Source of the DNA: Numida meleagris
Lineage: Eukaryota; Chordata; Aves; Galliformes; Numididae
Length of the DNA: 64,000 nt
Reading direction: 5' to 3'
Assembly: GCF_002078875.1 (NCBI RefSeq)
Contig: NC_034409.1
Coordinates: forward strand, 103,201,226-103,265,225
Positions 45,601 to 57,312 of this stretch are shown piece by piece. How positions within the stretch are numbered: the stretch's first letter is position 1; the number at the start of each line of letters is the position of its first letter. The notes beneath the pieces are model-generated. The model did not search any database and was not told the origin of the DNA. It saw only the letters and a program-made list of their open reading frames with translations. The position numbers were made by a program, and so were the translations under genes.

Positions 45601-48600
45601 AGGCGTTTCATTCTGCCTTTGAAAGCCTGATTCACCTTGCACCTGTAACTGCTGGGATTTGTCCTACTGCCGTTTTAATTACTTTGTCCATTCACTGGAC
45701 TCATGCTTTGGGTTTATTTTGTATCCTTCTCTTTTGTTAGGTAATTCACATAGATACTAAGCATAACTCGGAAATATTATCTCAGTTGGAGCCGTGGACG
45801 ATATATTGTATTCAAGTGCAAGCAGTTATTCCTGAGTGGAACAAAACAGGAGAACTGAGTGAAGAGCTTTGTGAGCAGACCACCCACAATGGTAAGATCT
45901 GGAGCATCAGAATGCTATAAACGTGGCATTCAATTAGGAAATATCAAAAGGCATCCAAAGCGAAAATCAATGCAACGTGTAAACCTTCCAAAAATTAATG
46001 TTTTAATGATTATTTTAGTATTGTTTGGTGACACGTGCACCTGTGGAACTGAGGGGTTAGAAACTAAATGAAAGCAGCCACCAGTATGCCTCTGATCACA
46101 ATCACTTCACTGCAGAGGCCTTTGCATTGCTCAGACTTTGGAAAGAAGAGTTAAATGAAGCACAGGCTCTTCACTGATCACCACTGAATTCAGTGTTTCT
46201 GAATTCCTGTTACTGTTAGCTATATTAACTGTTGTACAAAAGCTTCTGTTCCGTATAACGGAGAAAGGAATTGGACTCCACACTGGAGTCTGCTGCATTT
46301 GTGATGCTGTTGCCAGTGTCTTCCATGAGGCCGCACTGCTTTTTTTCTGTGTAAAACATGGCAGTTATTGGTTGATGATAAAAACAGTTTGTTTTTCATT
46401 TTTAAGGCAGTTAGGCAACAAAACCACTTTCATTTCCAGCTGTGCCTCCTTAGCTGCTGCCCATGGAGTCCACATTGTTGGACCCTGTCATCTCAGCAGG
46501 GAGCTTTAGGATAAATGATCAGTTAAAAGAGAGGATGGAGCACTACACAATGTCTTTTTCGTAGGCATAATGTGTACTTCAGGTAACTTACACCCTCAGA
46601 TAACTTACAGAAAATCAGAGGGAGAGAGACACAAGTAAATGAGGAGAGGAATCCATCTTTGGAAGCTAACCTGTTCCTCATGGCTTTCCTCTTAAGAATT
46701 TCCTAAATATTTTTCCTGTCTGTATGTTATCTGCATGCAATGCAGTTGAATTGCAGATGGGTTTAGGTGGTGGTATTGCTTGTTAATCTGTGGCTAGAAC
46801 AGAGCTTAGCAATCATGATGTAAAATATTTTCAGTGTTGCATGGCTACATCATTGTTCCCATCACCTGTTGTGAAATCCACAAATGGACACACATTTTCT
46901 CAAAGTCTCAGTATTTTGGAAGCTGAGAGACTTTTGTCCCTTTTCTTTACTTTGCTGCCATTGTTATATGTATCCTTAAGAGAAAAATGAAACCATATAC
47001 TCTGGCAGTGTCATGTATCAACTCGTACACTCCAGAAACAGCAAAAAATGTATACAAGAGCTTTCTTTTTGGATATCGTCTTGTTGGTGAGTGCATTCCT
47101 CTTTTGGTTAGTGTTGCATGTAGAATCATAGAATCATAGAATGGCCTGGGTTGAAAAGGACCTCAAAGATCATTGAGTTTCAATGCCCCTGCTGAGTGCA
47201 GGGTCGCCAACCACTAGAGCAGGATGCCCAGAGCCACATGCAGCCTGGCCTTGAATGCCTCCAGGGATGGGGCATCCACAACCTCCTTGGGCAACCTGTT
47301 CCACTGTGTCACCACCCTCTGAGTGAAAAACTTCCTCCTAAATCATGTAGCAATGTAACTGTAAATTTCTAAATCTAATCGTTTTTATATTCACTTTATT
47401 GAGAACCTTCTCAGCCTATTAAGACTGAAAATGTAAGAGCTAAGGTGTATTTTACGTCTGGAATAAAGACTCGTGCTTGCAGTTACGGTTCTGTAATCCT
47501 GACAGCTTGCTTTTTTTTATAATTTCGTTGGGAAAGTGACAATTTGAAGAGTATGTATAGAATTCATAATCTGAGTTTTATTATATTTTTCTTTGTCTCT
47601 TTACAGGTGTAACTCCTGTGTGGATAGTTGTGACTGTTCTTCTAGGATCGATGCTGGCTGTTATAATATCTGTTCCTGTTTGTTTCTTTTCCTTTTGGTA
47701 TCTATACCGATTCACCAAGCATGTTTTCTGCCCTTCATATATTTTCCCACAACACTTGAAAGAGGTTTGTTCCCTCCCTAACACAATTAAAATCAGCCTT
47801 TTCGGTAGAACTGTCTGCTTCTCAAAGCGTCTCTGCAGCCAAACCTTTTCATTTGGTTTTGCATTCTGCCTTTGCTCCTGGTTGTTAGCCATCTCGGGGG
47901 CTTGTAGGTGATAAAGGGCAGTGCTGGTTATTGGTAGGTGCTCTGAAGAACCCATTCTATTATCTGCTACTAACTATCTATTGTGTTTGGTAGCGCTTGC
48001 TCTTCTGCTATACATGATCTAAAGACAATTTATTCAACTAAGTGTAAGTGATGAAGTTGTGAACTTTGGTGGAAAAAGCTGACAAAAGAAGGTACTTTTC
48101 AGTGGGAGCACGGAGGTGGAAATTGGTTCATTTAATGTTTAGTTTCAGACATTGTAAGGTTATAAATTTTTCAGAAATTTTACCTCATTTTCTTCATTGA
48201 GTTCTGCATAGCTATAAGCACAGTGTTGAAGTCAGACTTCCTTTTGAAGAATACTGGTGTACAGTCAACTTTAAAATACCATAATTTTGAACTGTTTTGC
48301 AACAGTTCAAAATACTTGAAATAGTCCAAAATACTTGAATAGTCCAAAATACTTGAAAGTTGGACAATTTAAAAATTCGGTATAGAATTTAATTCCTAAA
48401 GCGTTTACATAATTTGTAATATGAAGCTTCCTATGGCTTAGAAACAGGATGTTGTCTTCCATTTTGACATCAGAGAATAGCAGGTGTTAACCCATGGTTC
48501 CTCTTTTAATATGGCAAGCAGCTGAGATCTGTCTCCACTATCTCATACTTCAGATTGTACACCTGTTCTGAAGTGGCTCTTACACAAATATACTAAAACT

Positions 48601-49623
48601 CAACTTAAGCAAATAACTTAGTGAAATCTGAAGACTCGGGATAAAGTAAGTCATTGCTTCTGGGGAATTGCACTGACCTTGTTACCCATGCAGCAACTTT
48701 AAATCAATTACTCTATATCAGAATCTCTTCTAAGGAACAAGGTTATGCAAAATGTTATATGTGCTAAAGTTGCTGACTTACACTGCTCTAAATTTCCTGT
48801 GGTTTCAGCCTTCCATTTTGCCTCCTTCAGGATTTAGCACTCTGAAGCTTTGCAGCTGGCTTAGCAATCACCTTGTACTTTAAGTTAAGCATATGCTCAG
48901 CACTCAGCAGTTGCTGAACCTGGAGCTCAACTGCTGTGAAGGCATAGCTCTGTAGATGTCTCTCCCTATCCTTTACACAATAGTTATGTTTTATGTTGAC
49001 ATTTAAAACAGCACTATTCAATGTATCAAGCTAACATCTCTCTGAGGTGGTTTGGATGATTCCCATCTCTCGAAGCTATTCTACAAATCTCTCTGTGGAC
49101 TCCTTCATCTACAACCAAGTCATTGTTGTTTATCTTCCCAAACAAAACTTAGGGGGTTGTTGTTTTTTTTTTTTTTTTAGAGAAAGTAAGTTTATGTTCC
49201 ATAGAAGTTGTTTGCCCTCGGGTGCATTCTTACAAATAAAGGCAATTTTGGTTTGCAAGGGGGAAAGAGGTTACTCTGTTGTCAGCACTCTAAAGGACTT
49301 CTAAGGACTGAGAAAGCCAGCTCATGTATGGAAAACAATATAAAACATATTTCTAAGCAAGCAGGATGGGATGGCTGGTGCAGCTTACCTGTTTCCTCTT
49401 TCCTTCACAGTTTTTGAGCAAGCCTCCTAGTGGTTCGCAGTTTTTTTCGCCAGTTCCACAAGAAGAGCATCATTTTCATGACTGGCTCACTGTCATTTCA
49501 GAAGAACCTAAAAGTCAAAGTGATGAGACTGTGGAAGAAGCCAGAGAAACAACAGAACGCCATCAGGACTCTGAACAACAAGTTTCTGATTCAGAAATAC
49601 CACCACCTTTGGAAAGGGACTAA
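39396..49623 (+). CDS. IL10RB: Interleukin-10 receptor subunit beta (seven exons)
   Basis: Shared low-affinity receptor chain for IL-10, IL-22 and interferon lambda in mammals, acting through TYK2 at the plasma membrane. Join 39,396-39,444; 40,584-40,707; 41,558-41,724; 43,947-44,113; 45,741-45,891; 47,607-47,764; 49,411-49,623, giving 342 codons plus stop (human 325). Phases 1,2,1,0,1,0 are the family standard. Signal peptide about 1-19, D1 about 20-113, D2 about 114-217, transmembrane about 224-250, and a short tail. Human-like anchors are INSVNFRSILLW, TECDVSSLSVYG, LRVRAEWEDE, IIGPPNV, LEPWTIYCIQVQ, LCEQTTH and PQHLKE. Sequons occur at residues 49, 71 and 203. The start has a perfect Kozak context (GCCGCCATGG). 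D1 holds only one cysteine, and the last exon has no tyrosine. Confidence 0.96.
39985..40135 (+). repeat. CR1 LINE 3' fragment in IL10RB intron 1
   Basis: Contains GGCCAGGTTGGATGGGGCCC, GGGCAGCCTGAGCTGGTGGG, CAGCCCTGCCCATGGCAGCA and CCCTTCCAACCCAAACC. It is plus strand and very similar to the copy at 58,040-58,225. Confidence 0.88.
40421..40489. repeat. Short tandem repeat before IL10RB exon 2
   Basis: Two and a half copies of a 25-30 bp unit, CATGCTAAAGGCTGTTTG followed by an A-run of varying length. It ends about 95 bases before the exon 2 acceptor. The A-run length is likely polymorphic. Confidence 0.85.
40584..40707 (+). CDS. IL10RB: IL10RB exon 2, first half of D1
   Basis: Acceptor GATTGCTCCCACAG, donor AGAAG|GTAAGT, phase 1 to 2. 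It encodes IVPKPQNARINSVNFRSI and GNITYTVQS, colinear with human MVPPPENVRMNSVNFKNI and GNLTFTAQ. Confidence 0.96.
41558..41724 (+). CDS. IL10RB: IL10RB exon 3, second half of D1
   Basis: Acceptor TTCTTCCATATAG, donor GACA|GTAAGC, phase 2 to 1. It encodes NLSVTECDVSSLSVYG and LRVRAEWEDERSNW. The cysteine of TECD is the only one in the exon, and the cysteine that precedes it in the human chain is absent. Confidence 0.96.
42130..42190 (-). repeat. CR1 LINE 3' end fragment
   Basis: ATCATAGAATCATTAAGGTTGG, read on the plus strand, is followed by GGTCATCTAGTCCAGCTG. It is the last 60 bases of a minus-strand CR1 in IL10RB intron 3. The rest of this 2.2-kb intron is unique AT-rich sequence apart from the hAT-like segment at 42,580. 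Confidence 0.8.
42580..42850 (+). repeat. hAT-like DNA transposon remnant (copy 2)
   Basis: Starts with GGGTGTCCAACCTTTTAGC and runs into AATTGTCTTGGGCCGCATAT and an AT-rich body. This resembles the ends of old non-autonomous hAT elements (TIRs rich in CCAACCTTTT and GGGCC). The first 24 bases match 31,944-31,967 inversely. The right boundary is approximate. Confidence 0.4.
43947..44113 (+). CDS. IL10RB: IL10RB exon 4, first half of D2
   Basis: Acceptor CTCTCCTGTGTAAG, donor AAG|GTAATT, phase 1 to 0. It encodes the linker IIGPPNVNV and KWSLKQYYGSWNYRILYW, colinear with human IIGPPGMQV and SWTYNVQYW. Confidence 0.96.
44114..45740 (+). other. IL10RB intron 4, unique sequence
   Basis: 1.6 kb of intron without a recognisable repeat, exon or RNA gene. 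Introns 1, 2 and 5 are likewise unique apart from the repeats listed separately. Confidence 0.55.
45741..45891 (+). CDS. IL10RB: IL10RB exon 5, second half of D2
   Basis: Acceptor TTCTCTTTTGTTAG, donor AATG|GTAAGA, phase 0 to 1. It encodes LEPWTIYCIQVQAVIPEWNK and EELCEQTTHN. The cysteines at 192 and 213 form the conserved D2 disulfide pair. Confidence 0.96.
47121..47342 (-). repeat. CR1 LINE 3' fragment in IL10RB intron 5
   Basis: Starts TAGAATCATAGAATCATAG on the plus strand and continues through GGTTGAAAAGGACCTC, GGATGCCCAGAGCCAC and GGGCAACCTGTTCCACTG. It is about 220 bp, minus orientation, 265 bases before exon 6. Confidence 0.93.
47607..47764 (+). CDS. IL10RB: IL10RB exon 6, transmembrane segment
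   Basis: Acceptor TGTCTCTTTACAG, donor GAG|GTTTGT, phase 1 to 0. It encodes the helix WIVVTVLLGSMLAVIISVPV and the juxtamembrane PQHLKE, identical to the human box-1-like motif expected to bind TYK2. Confidence 0.96.
48304..48361. repeat. Three tandem copies of an 18-bp unit
   Basis: The unit AGTCCAAAATACTTGAAT occurs three times with one- or two-base changes in IL10RB intron 6. Just before it, GAACTGTTTTGCAACAGTTC forms a small inverted repeat. The rest of this 1.6-kb intron is unique, with a T-run near 49,163. Confidence 0.85.
49411..49623 (+). CDS. IL10RB: IL10RB exon 7, cytoplasmic tail
   Basis: Acceptor TTTCCTTCACAG, entered in phase 0, 70 codons to TAA. It encodes FLSKPPSG, HHFHDWLTVISEEPKS and a Glu/Ser/Thr-rich end. 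It aligns with human FLGHPHH and DKLSVIAEDSES but is longer. It contains no tyrosine, in keeping with an accessory chain. Confidence 0.95.
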   Translation, partial: FLSKPPSGSQFFSPVPQEEHHFHDWLTVISEEPKSQSDETVEEARETTERHQDSEQQVSDSEIPPPLERD

Positions 49624-50129
49624 ACACTCCTCAGACTTCAGTCAGGTTGAAAGAAAAGCAAAGGCTGTTAAGTTTCTCTTATTGCTGCATTCTTAGGGAA
49701 ATTCATACTTGAAACTCTGAGCACAGACTTCTGATGTTGTTTTTTAAAGTCCGAGACATTTGATAATGGCTCTGGAACTAAATTATATGTAATTTTTTGC
49801 CACTGTTTTTAGTGGCTCGCTCTCAAGTTGTAGCTATATTCAGGCTATATTATGCCATTAATTTAGAAAGCAAATATCAGAAATGTGATACTAGCTAATT
49901 TAACTTGGATGAACTATTTATTGCAAAAAGTGTCATAATGGCATGCTGTATAAGATTTTTACGGGAAGATTACATTTTGCAAAGAAAGAGCCAACCAGAC
50001 TTATTTTTCTAATGAGAAATTGTGTATATTTAAGATATCAACAGCAAAGTAATCTTTTTACTGTTTTTGTTCTTTTTTTAACCTGGTGCAAAACTGTGGA
50101 GTTATTCACAGCGAGTTATGTACCATCAT

Positions 50130-50135
50130 AATAAA
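50130..50135 (+). promoter_or_regulatory. IL10RB: IL10RB polyadenylation signal (AATAAA)
   Basis: Canonical AATAAA 507 bases after the IL10RB stop, followed by GTGTGATTTGCATTG-type GT-rich sequence within 30 bases. A 3' UTR of about 530 bases is implied. A later ATTAAA next to an A-run (about 50,377) is a weaker alternative. Confidence 0.7.
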
Positions 50136-50159
50136 CCAAGCGTGAATATTCAGTGTGAT

Positions 50160-53100
50160 TTGCATTGCAAGGTCTTAGTCATACATCCTTGCTAAGGATA
50201 ATGTCAGCACTGCCAGGCAGTTCTCTGTGTTCAGGTGTTGCTCAGTCCCCTGCAGTTTCCATGGCCTACTGAAGTTTGCCTACCTCATCCAGAGTCAACT
50301 GTACTCTATGGAAAACTTTACAGTTAAAGTGAGATTTAAAAGTTTATTTTATTTATCTTCTGATACATAAGCTCAATTAAAAAAAAAAAAAATTATAACC
50401 GGTTGGTTGTGACATGCTATCTCGCATTTACTGACCTGTTCATTTGTATGAAGGTTATGTCCACACCGCCATCGCGGCATTGTCAAGTATGACCTTTGCA
50501 CTGTGCTTTAACCCTTCGAGTGATGCAATGTTTTGGCGTATGTATTTTTTGCATTAAAATGACAATGGAAAATGCAGTCAGCAGAAGTGACTTGCTACAA
50601 ATGAAATTGTGTAACTTCAGGTGGGAATTACAACATTTGGGGCTATAGTTTTGCGGTTTGTTAGCATGCATTGCCGGAATTGTTGCAGGAGGAACCACGA
50701 GAACAGGCGCTGATTTCTTGTACGGAGCAGTTACATGTAGTTTGGACTAGTTTTTTCTGTACTTCCTAATTTTCATCATCTTTGGTTTTAATGAACCATT
50801 TGGGATATGGAAATATGAGAAAGCATTTTCACTGTGTTTTTTCAGACATTTTGTATGGCATACCTGGTGCACCTCTCCACCATAAAAATGCATTATTCCT
50901 CCTTCCATATTAACAACTTCTTCAACTTCTGTACGTTGCTGGGTTGTTTGTTTGTTTTTTTTGTTTTTTTTTTTTTTGGCTTTCTCAAAAGCAAAAATGA
51001 CATAGGATAGTGACCGAAGCTCATGCCAGTAGTGGGTTGGCCAGCTGATGTCAGAGGAAGGATGAAATTTCCCTGCCCTTTGCTCGGGCTGTTAAGGAAC
51101 GCCCTTTCTCTCTCTGACTACTGATTTTCATGGAAGAACACAAAGTTCCTGTCTATCAGAGGTGGCTGAAAGCAACCGGTTATGATGAGGGCACAGATAA
51201 GGTACAGTCTGCTGTGCTCTGCTGCTTTATCACAGATTCATTGGCAAGCCCAATTTAAAAATAAAAACCATGGCTGTTCAGAGATACAGTCTTCTTAGAT
51301 TAAGGCAGGAAGAGTCTGTTCAAGAACATTGTCTCTGAAATCTTGAGAGTTTGGCTTTCCCATTTAAAAAGAGGAATTGCTTCCCCTCATGTCTCTGCTG
51401 ACACCAGTTGTTCTACTATCTATAACAACTATCACATGAGAGGAGAGGGATTGTTCCTCTTTCAACAAATTCAGAGTGGAGAAAGGAAGCATTTGTCTTG
51501 ATAACCTTGGTTAACTTTTCTTTGATATGGAGTGCCCTGTCCTCAAAGAAACAGCTCCTTTAAGTTCCCGTGGGGCTGTCTTTCACTCGCTGTCTGTTTC
51601 ACCATCAAAATCCTTTATGTGATTAACTCCAAAGTGAAAAGGATGTTCATAGTCCAGCTGCACTCTGGCTAGCATTCAATAGGAATGAATTCCTCATCTC
51701 TACATCTCCGTGGGTCACAGAGGTTTCCAGAAAGTCCTTGGATGACTTCTAGTTCCTTTGCTAAGTTTGACTCTTCTAACACCGTACCGGGGTTTATGGC
51801 TAAAAAGGCTGTGATAATTGGTACTTCCAAAATGAGCTCCCACACACAGTGCTCATTGAGAACTCACCTGCGGTAAAGGTAGGATGTCCACAAGTGCAGC
51901 TCCAGCAGATATCACAGATAATAGGTCAAGGAATCTGCCGGGGACAAACCACATTCTTCCTGTGTACATCGAAGAACATTTTTGTTAAATTTCAGCCATA
52001 CAATATAAAGGACAAATACAGAGCTGTGCAACCAGGATGTGAAGAATCCACAGCACTACAAAAAGGGAAAGCCTGGCTCATTTTTTACTTCTGACTTCTC
52101 ACCTCCGACATGTTTGTTCACCTCATTTGTAATTATCCCGGCTAAAGCCAAGCTAAGCTATTCACGCCTTTAGCTTTCACTCATACTTTCCTAAGCAGCT
52201 TTTCCGGGGGGTGGCAGGCTGTTGCAGCTAAGGCCCAATAAATCAGTCACAGTTAGACTAAAGGACAAAGTGACAAGGTATGATGTATTTGGAAACTCTG
52301 GTCCTTGTCTCATAAGGCCAACGTTCAAGTTCCCCCACATCAGTAGCTTCTTTGAAAGGCAATAGTACAGGATCCTTCTCTGGAAGAGTACTCAGTGCCT
52401 CTTCAGAGACCAACAATTTAAGTGAGCTTAGCGTGGAAAGTATGATGAAAGTGAATCAATAAAATAGCAGAATTTCTAATTTAGGTGTTTTTTATTTAAA
52501 CTGCAAGGTAAGGGGCTTGCTGTTAAGTCTGCCACGATTTTGACAAAGTAATCTGAGTACAGCAGACTACTTTGGAGAAATGGAAATAATTAAAAAAATA
52601 GGAAGAGCGGGATGACTAAAGAACAAAGAAGTGGGGAAAACAGAGGGTGAGCTTGTGGTGAACAAGACTGAACACAGAAAAGAGCAACAAGGAAAAAGGG
52701 AACAGCAGAGCCCAACCCATACCATCCAAGGGACGAGTGATGAGATAAGCCATTGCTCATTTTCCCTCTCTGTGTTGGTAGCCTCAGCACCTTCCCGCCA
52801 CGCAGGTTCCTCAGGCACCAGCAAAGGCAGGCTGGCTGGGGAGTGCAAATTCACATGTGCTGCCTGACCAGAGAGACTCCTGCTGAACAGTATTGCTGGA
52901 AGAGTTTTCAAAAGCTTTAACTCTACATCCACCGGGAAAAGCTTTTAAATAGCCTCTTAACAAGAAATCAAGTATAAGAATTTGTGGTACAAAGTTAATA
53001 TTTTTTCTGAGGCAGTATGGGAAATAATGTTACTAAGCATATTTAGCTTTCCGTTAATCATGCAATTGAGTAAGTAGTATGGAATAACTGTGCAAACCAA

Positions 53101-56100
53101 GGCTCCTTCCCTTGATATTGCACTATCATGAGCAAAAAATGAAAATAACTATTTCTGTTGTACAGCAAGCACTCTGAAAGATCAACAGGCCTGTCTGCAT
53201 GCAGCATACTGGAAGTTATTCAGTTGTACTCCTAATACAAGAACCTTTTCCTATTTTTCCCTAGTATTCCCTTAAGTTAATATCGATGCTTTCAAGTAAT
53301 TACTGTAAAAGGCTGAAGGTACAGAAAGATAAGGATATCAGAAAGAAAAATGAGATAACGCTGGGGAAGCCTTACAGAGGAAGTCCTGTCTCCAGCAGCA
53401 TTGATGTGCATTCACTGGTTCTAGGACTGCGCCGTGGTGAAAGCACCAGAACAAAGAATGTTTAATAGGTCAGCCCTTCCATCTTCCCATTGACAGACAT
53501 TGTGTCACATCATCTCTCATTTCTACTCCCTTCTTCCAGCTCCTGTTGTTTACATTGCACTTTGTAAAACTAGACTGCCAATTCTCCGAACAGGGACTTT
53601 TTTATAGATCTGTTTGGGTAACATAGCTACAAACACCATGTAACTCAGAGCTGGAGCTCTGCACATAGGTTAGATTTTCACACATGCTGATGAAACAGTT
53701 GATATAATGAGGCTCTGAATCTCACCCTAATCACACACCTATCATTATGAAATGTTATCTATAAAGAAGGAAGTTGTAGATATATTATTGCTAGGTGTTG
53801 TGAAGACATGTGGTAGGTCCTCAAATACTGTAAAAAAACAGGTTGACAGCAGACTTCTCACATTCTGGAGGCTGGTTGTTGTAAATTATGACCCCTCTGC
53901 CCTTCAAAGCCTAATGCACTCTTCTGATCAGATACCCTTGTTTTATTTACCTGAGCTTTCTCATGTGCTTAAAATATTCAGCACTTTTGATACACAAAAT
54001 TACACCTGCCCCAAAACCAACTTTCTCCTTGTAGATCTCAGTGTGTGAGGAGGGTCAGAAGAGAAGGACAAGAGCTGAACCTAAGAGTTTTTCTGCAACT
54101 TCGTGAGTGTGAAGGGACATGGAAATATTTTGGTAAGTTTGAACTGCTTTATATATAGCTTTTCCTGATGTGAAATACACTGGTCTCAATGACAGCAAAG
54201 TCTAAAAGCAAGTTGCTGGTAACATGTGACGGAAGAACTTGCATCACATAGATAAAACTTGTGAAAAGTTTACTTGTGAAAAATTTCTTAACTATAGCCT
54301 TGCTATAATTCATACCACTGTTTGCAAGGGGGTAATAAGTCTACTTTTATGGGGCATAATCAAGGGTTTAATGCAAGCACAGCACTCCAACCACACTTTC
54401 TTCAAGAAATGTAGAAATAGGGCCCAAATGTGCAAGCGCTGCGCTGGGAAGAGAGCAGGCAGGCTTTTTGAGTGTGTACTTCACTCATAATGTTTTTAGT
54501 TTCCAAAATGATGTAGAGAAACTAGCATTCAGCTGCAGAATATCAGTGCACTAACAAAAAGAAAATGATTTAATCCCTTTCAGTGAACATCAGCAAACTT
54601 TTGCAAAGGCAGAAGTGGAAGGTTATATTCTGACTTCAGTAAGATTTTCCATGTCTTACAAGATGCTGTCACAGACAAGGAAAATTAGTTTAGGTGAAAG
54701 GAGACAAAAGCAGAGTTTATATTCGGTCAGGCTATAAATGAGTCAACATTTCACTGTTGTGAAAGAGGTAAATGCCACAAAGAATGTACAGACCACAGAA
54801 TAGTACACGTAATGTGTGAGACAATCTTCCCCACTATCTAGCACCAGTAAGAGCTGGAGAGCTATATTCAGAGCTGGGAGAATTCAGGAAGACAAAAAAA
54901 AAATGCTCTGTGAAGGAGGGTGAAAACAGCCAGCACAATGTGGTCTTACAAAAAGAAGACTGATGACAGTCTTCAAATATGTGAGAGACTTTTGAAAACA
55001 GGAAATGAGTAATCTCTTCCCTATGTCCATGAAAGACATGAAAGCAGTTACAAGACCAAAACAAGACAGAAAAGAGGAAAAGATTTCTAACGATGAGAAC
55101 AGAAAAGGTATGGGAGATACTGCCTGTGAAGTGGCAGAAAACCTCGCCCTAAAAGCGAAAGTGCATTGAGAAGGGGATAGATACAATTGAGCCTGCCCTG
55201 AGGTTGTACAACATGCAGCTAGCTTCCTAGGGTCTTTCCTTCCTGATCTCATGTTTCTACACTTTTCAAGCAAGATGAAATGCTGTATTGGATTCTTTTA
55301 TCCTGTTCCAGAGCTGACATGAGAAGAGACAAGGGAATGATTTCTCCTTTGTCTGTCAGCCAACAGAAATAAATTGAGTGGAGCCTGCCTGGCTCGGTTT
55401 CCTCCATAGCACACGTGTTTTAGGACTGACATTCATGACCACAGGAGCACACATTGTCTTCCCTTCTGTTTGGCTGCCTGTGTACTGGAGATAGAGCTTC
55501 TCATAGAAAAGATTTTATCAACATCAGTTTATGTTTCCTTCTTCTATGACACCTGTGAGAAAGTTGCATTCAAACTCATCAGAACATAAACTGTAAACGT
55601 TGTGGCTTTTATATTAGATTACTGAATATTTCAGACAGTAAGAAACTAGTGAGCTTGCTGTAATTCATTTCATGATCTTTGACTGCAAGATGGTTACTGT
55701 GAAATGTGACTTACATAAGTAAGGTGACATAAAAACATTTTCCTATAAGCTGTCTTCACACAAGATAAATTGTCAAAAGGATAAATTTGGGTCAAGGTCA
55801 GAAATGATCTGCAAACAATATATTATCCTAAGAAACATGTGATATCCATGCACTTATCTCCTACAGGCTAGAACATAACCTGTCACTTATCTCAGTAGCT
55901 GCCCACTGTTGATTGCAGAAGCAGATTTTTTTTTCTGGTAGGGCTTCCACAGCTGAGCAGACTTAAATAGTTCTGCTTTATGTTTTTAACCAGCCTCATC
56001 ATTTTAGTATTGGAATGCTCTACATCCTGCAAGAACATGCCTCGCATAATTCTTGCAGACAACTCATAACTTTAAAGACACAAATTTCCTCCAAGACTGA

Positions 56101-57220
56101 GACAAAAAAAAAGTACCAAGTATTTCTGCTAGCATTAGCACTTTGTGACTGCACTAGTGAAGAGCTGGCAGTCACATTCTCTCAGTCACCAAAATGTTCC
56201 TTTGTCCAAAGCCTCTCTCACATCAGCCACCAGAGCCCATAGCCCGCCGCCTACATTGGTTTCAAGAGTGTTTGGGTGTGCAGGAAGCTGCAAGAGGCTG
56301 CATGAACCATTCTGACAGCAGCCGCCTGCAGGTGCTGCTCAGATCTGAGCAGCAACAGGCGGTAGGCACAAAAGAAAAACAGAGGTGTCTGTATAACTCT
56401 TTCCATAAGTGCATGTGTGTCAGAAAAGATGGCACTTTCACTAAACATTGAGCCTCGTGTGCCCATGTTTTACAAATGATCTGTTCACATACACCAACAT
56501 CAGCACTCTTGGGAAAGAGTTGAGCAACCCTTGTGGTCAAGTCTGTTGTTGATATGCAGTAACACCCACCTCATGACAGGGAGGAGCTGTCTGGTACAGG
56601 CTTAGTTTGACACCATCAGATGGTAGCTGTCTTCCACTGATTTCTTCTTCTACAGCTACATGAAAAGGATAAATAGCCCTTGTCTGAAAGAACACCTGTT
56701 TACACAAAATTACACAGGAAGTTGTGGTGAAGCCAATGATATTTGATAGATCATGTCCTACCCTGTTAGTTTCATTACAACACTGCTTCTCCTCACTGAT
56801 TACCTGTCCACTATATGATGACTGTGATGGCTTCCACTGAGTGGTACTTAACAGCCTAACAATTCTGTTATTCACCCAGTTCTGCTACCCAATAAATACA
56901 CTTCTGCTTTATATGCTTGTTGCATTGCATATTTATCAATCAAAATAAATTAATAGAGGAAAGCTGAAATTAAGCATACATTGATTTTTTAACAACTCCA
57001 CCGCTCTTTCAAGAAATTGAGCTAGGTACAGGCAAATGTAGCACACCAGATGACATTAGACACTGTGTGTTTCAAACAACATGGTTATTCACAACATCTC
57101 ATAAATCCTCACTGTAATTGTATCAACCTCCTCTTAATTATCAATCTTTTTGATAGTTCAGGTTTGCAGCTTTTACATGCTCAAGCTGGCTAATGCTGTA
57201 CATTTCTTCAGTGAGCTAGT
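50160..57220. other. IL10RB-IFNAR1 intergenic spacer
   Basis: About 7 kb without a supported gene. It holds T-runs near 50,958-50,977 and a strong dyad at 56,322-56,362. Open frames at 51,685-52,094, 52,567-52,932 (minus) and 54,884-55,273 (minus) show no family motif or splice framework. Confidence 0.5.
56322..56362. repeat. Strong 41-bp dyad with a perfect 22-bp palindrome
   Basis: Outer arms CCGCCTG and CAGGCGG enclose a perfect 22-bp palindrome at 56,333-56,354, centred on AGATCT with arms GCTGCTC and GAGCAGC. Four and one unpaired bases separate the inner and outer blocks. In total 18 base pairs can form with almost no loop. It lies in the IL10RB-IFNAR1 spacer. Confidence 0.85.
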
Positions 57221-57221
57221 G

Positions 57222-57312
57222 GATGGCAACCTTGCCCATGGCAGGCAGTTGGAACTGGATGATCTTTAAGGGCCCTTCCAACTCAAGCCATTCTATGATT
57301 CTATGATTTACA
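57222..57312 (+). repeat. CR1 LINE 3' end fragment
   Basis: GGCAGTTGGAACTGGATGATC, then GGCCCTTCCAACTCAAGCC and ATTCTATGATTCTATGATT, which is the intact CR1 3' terminus in plus orientation. Confidence 0.85.
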
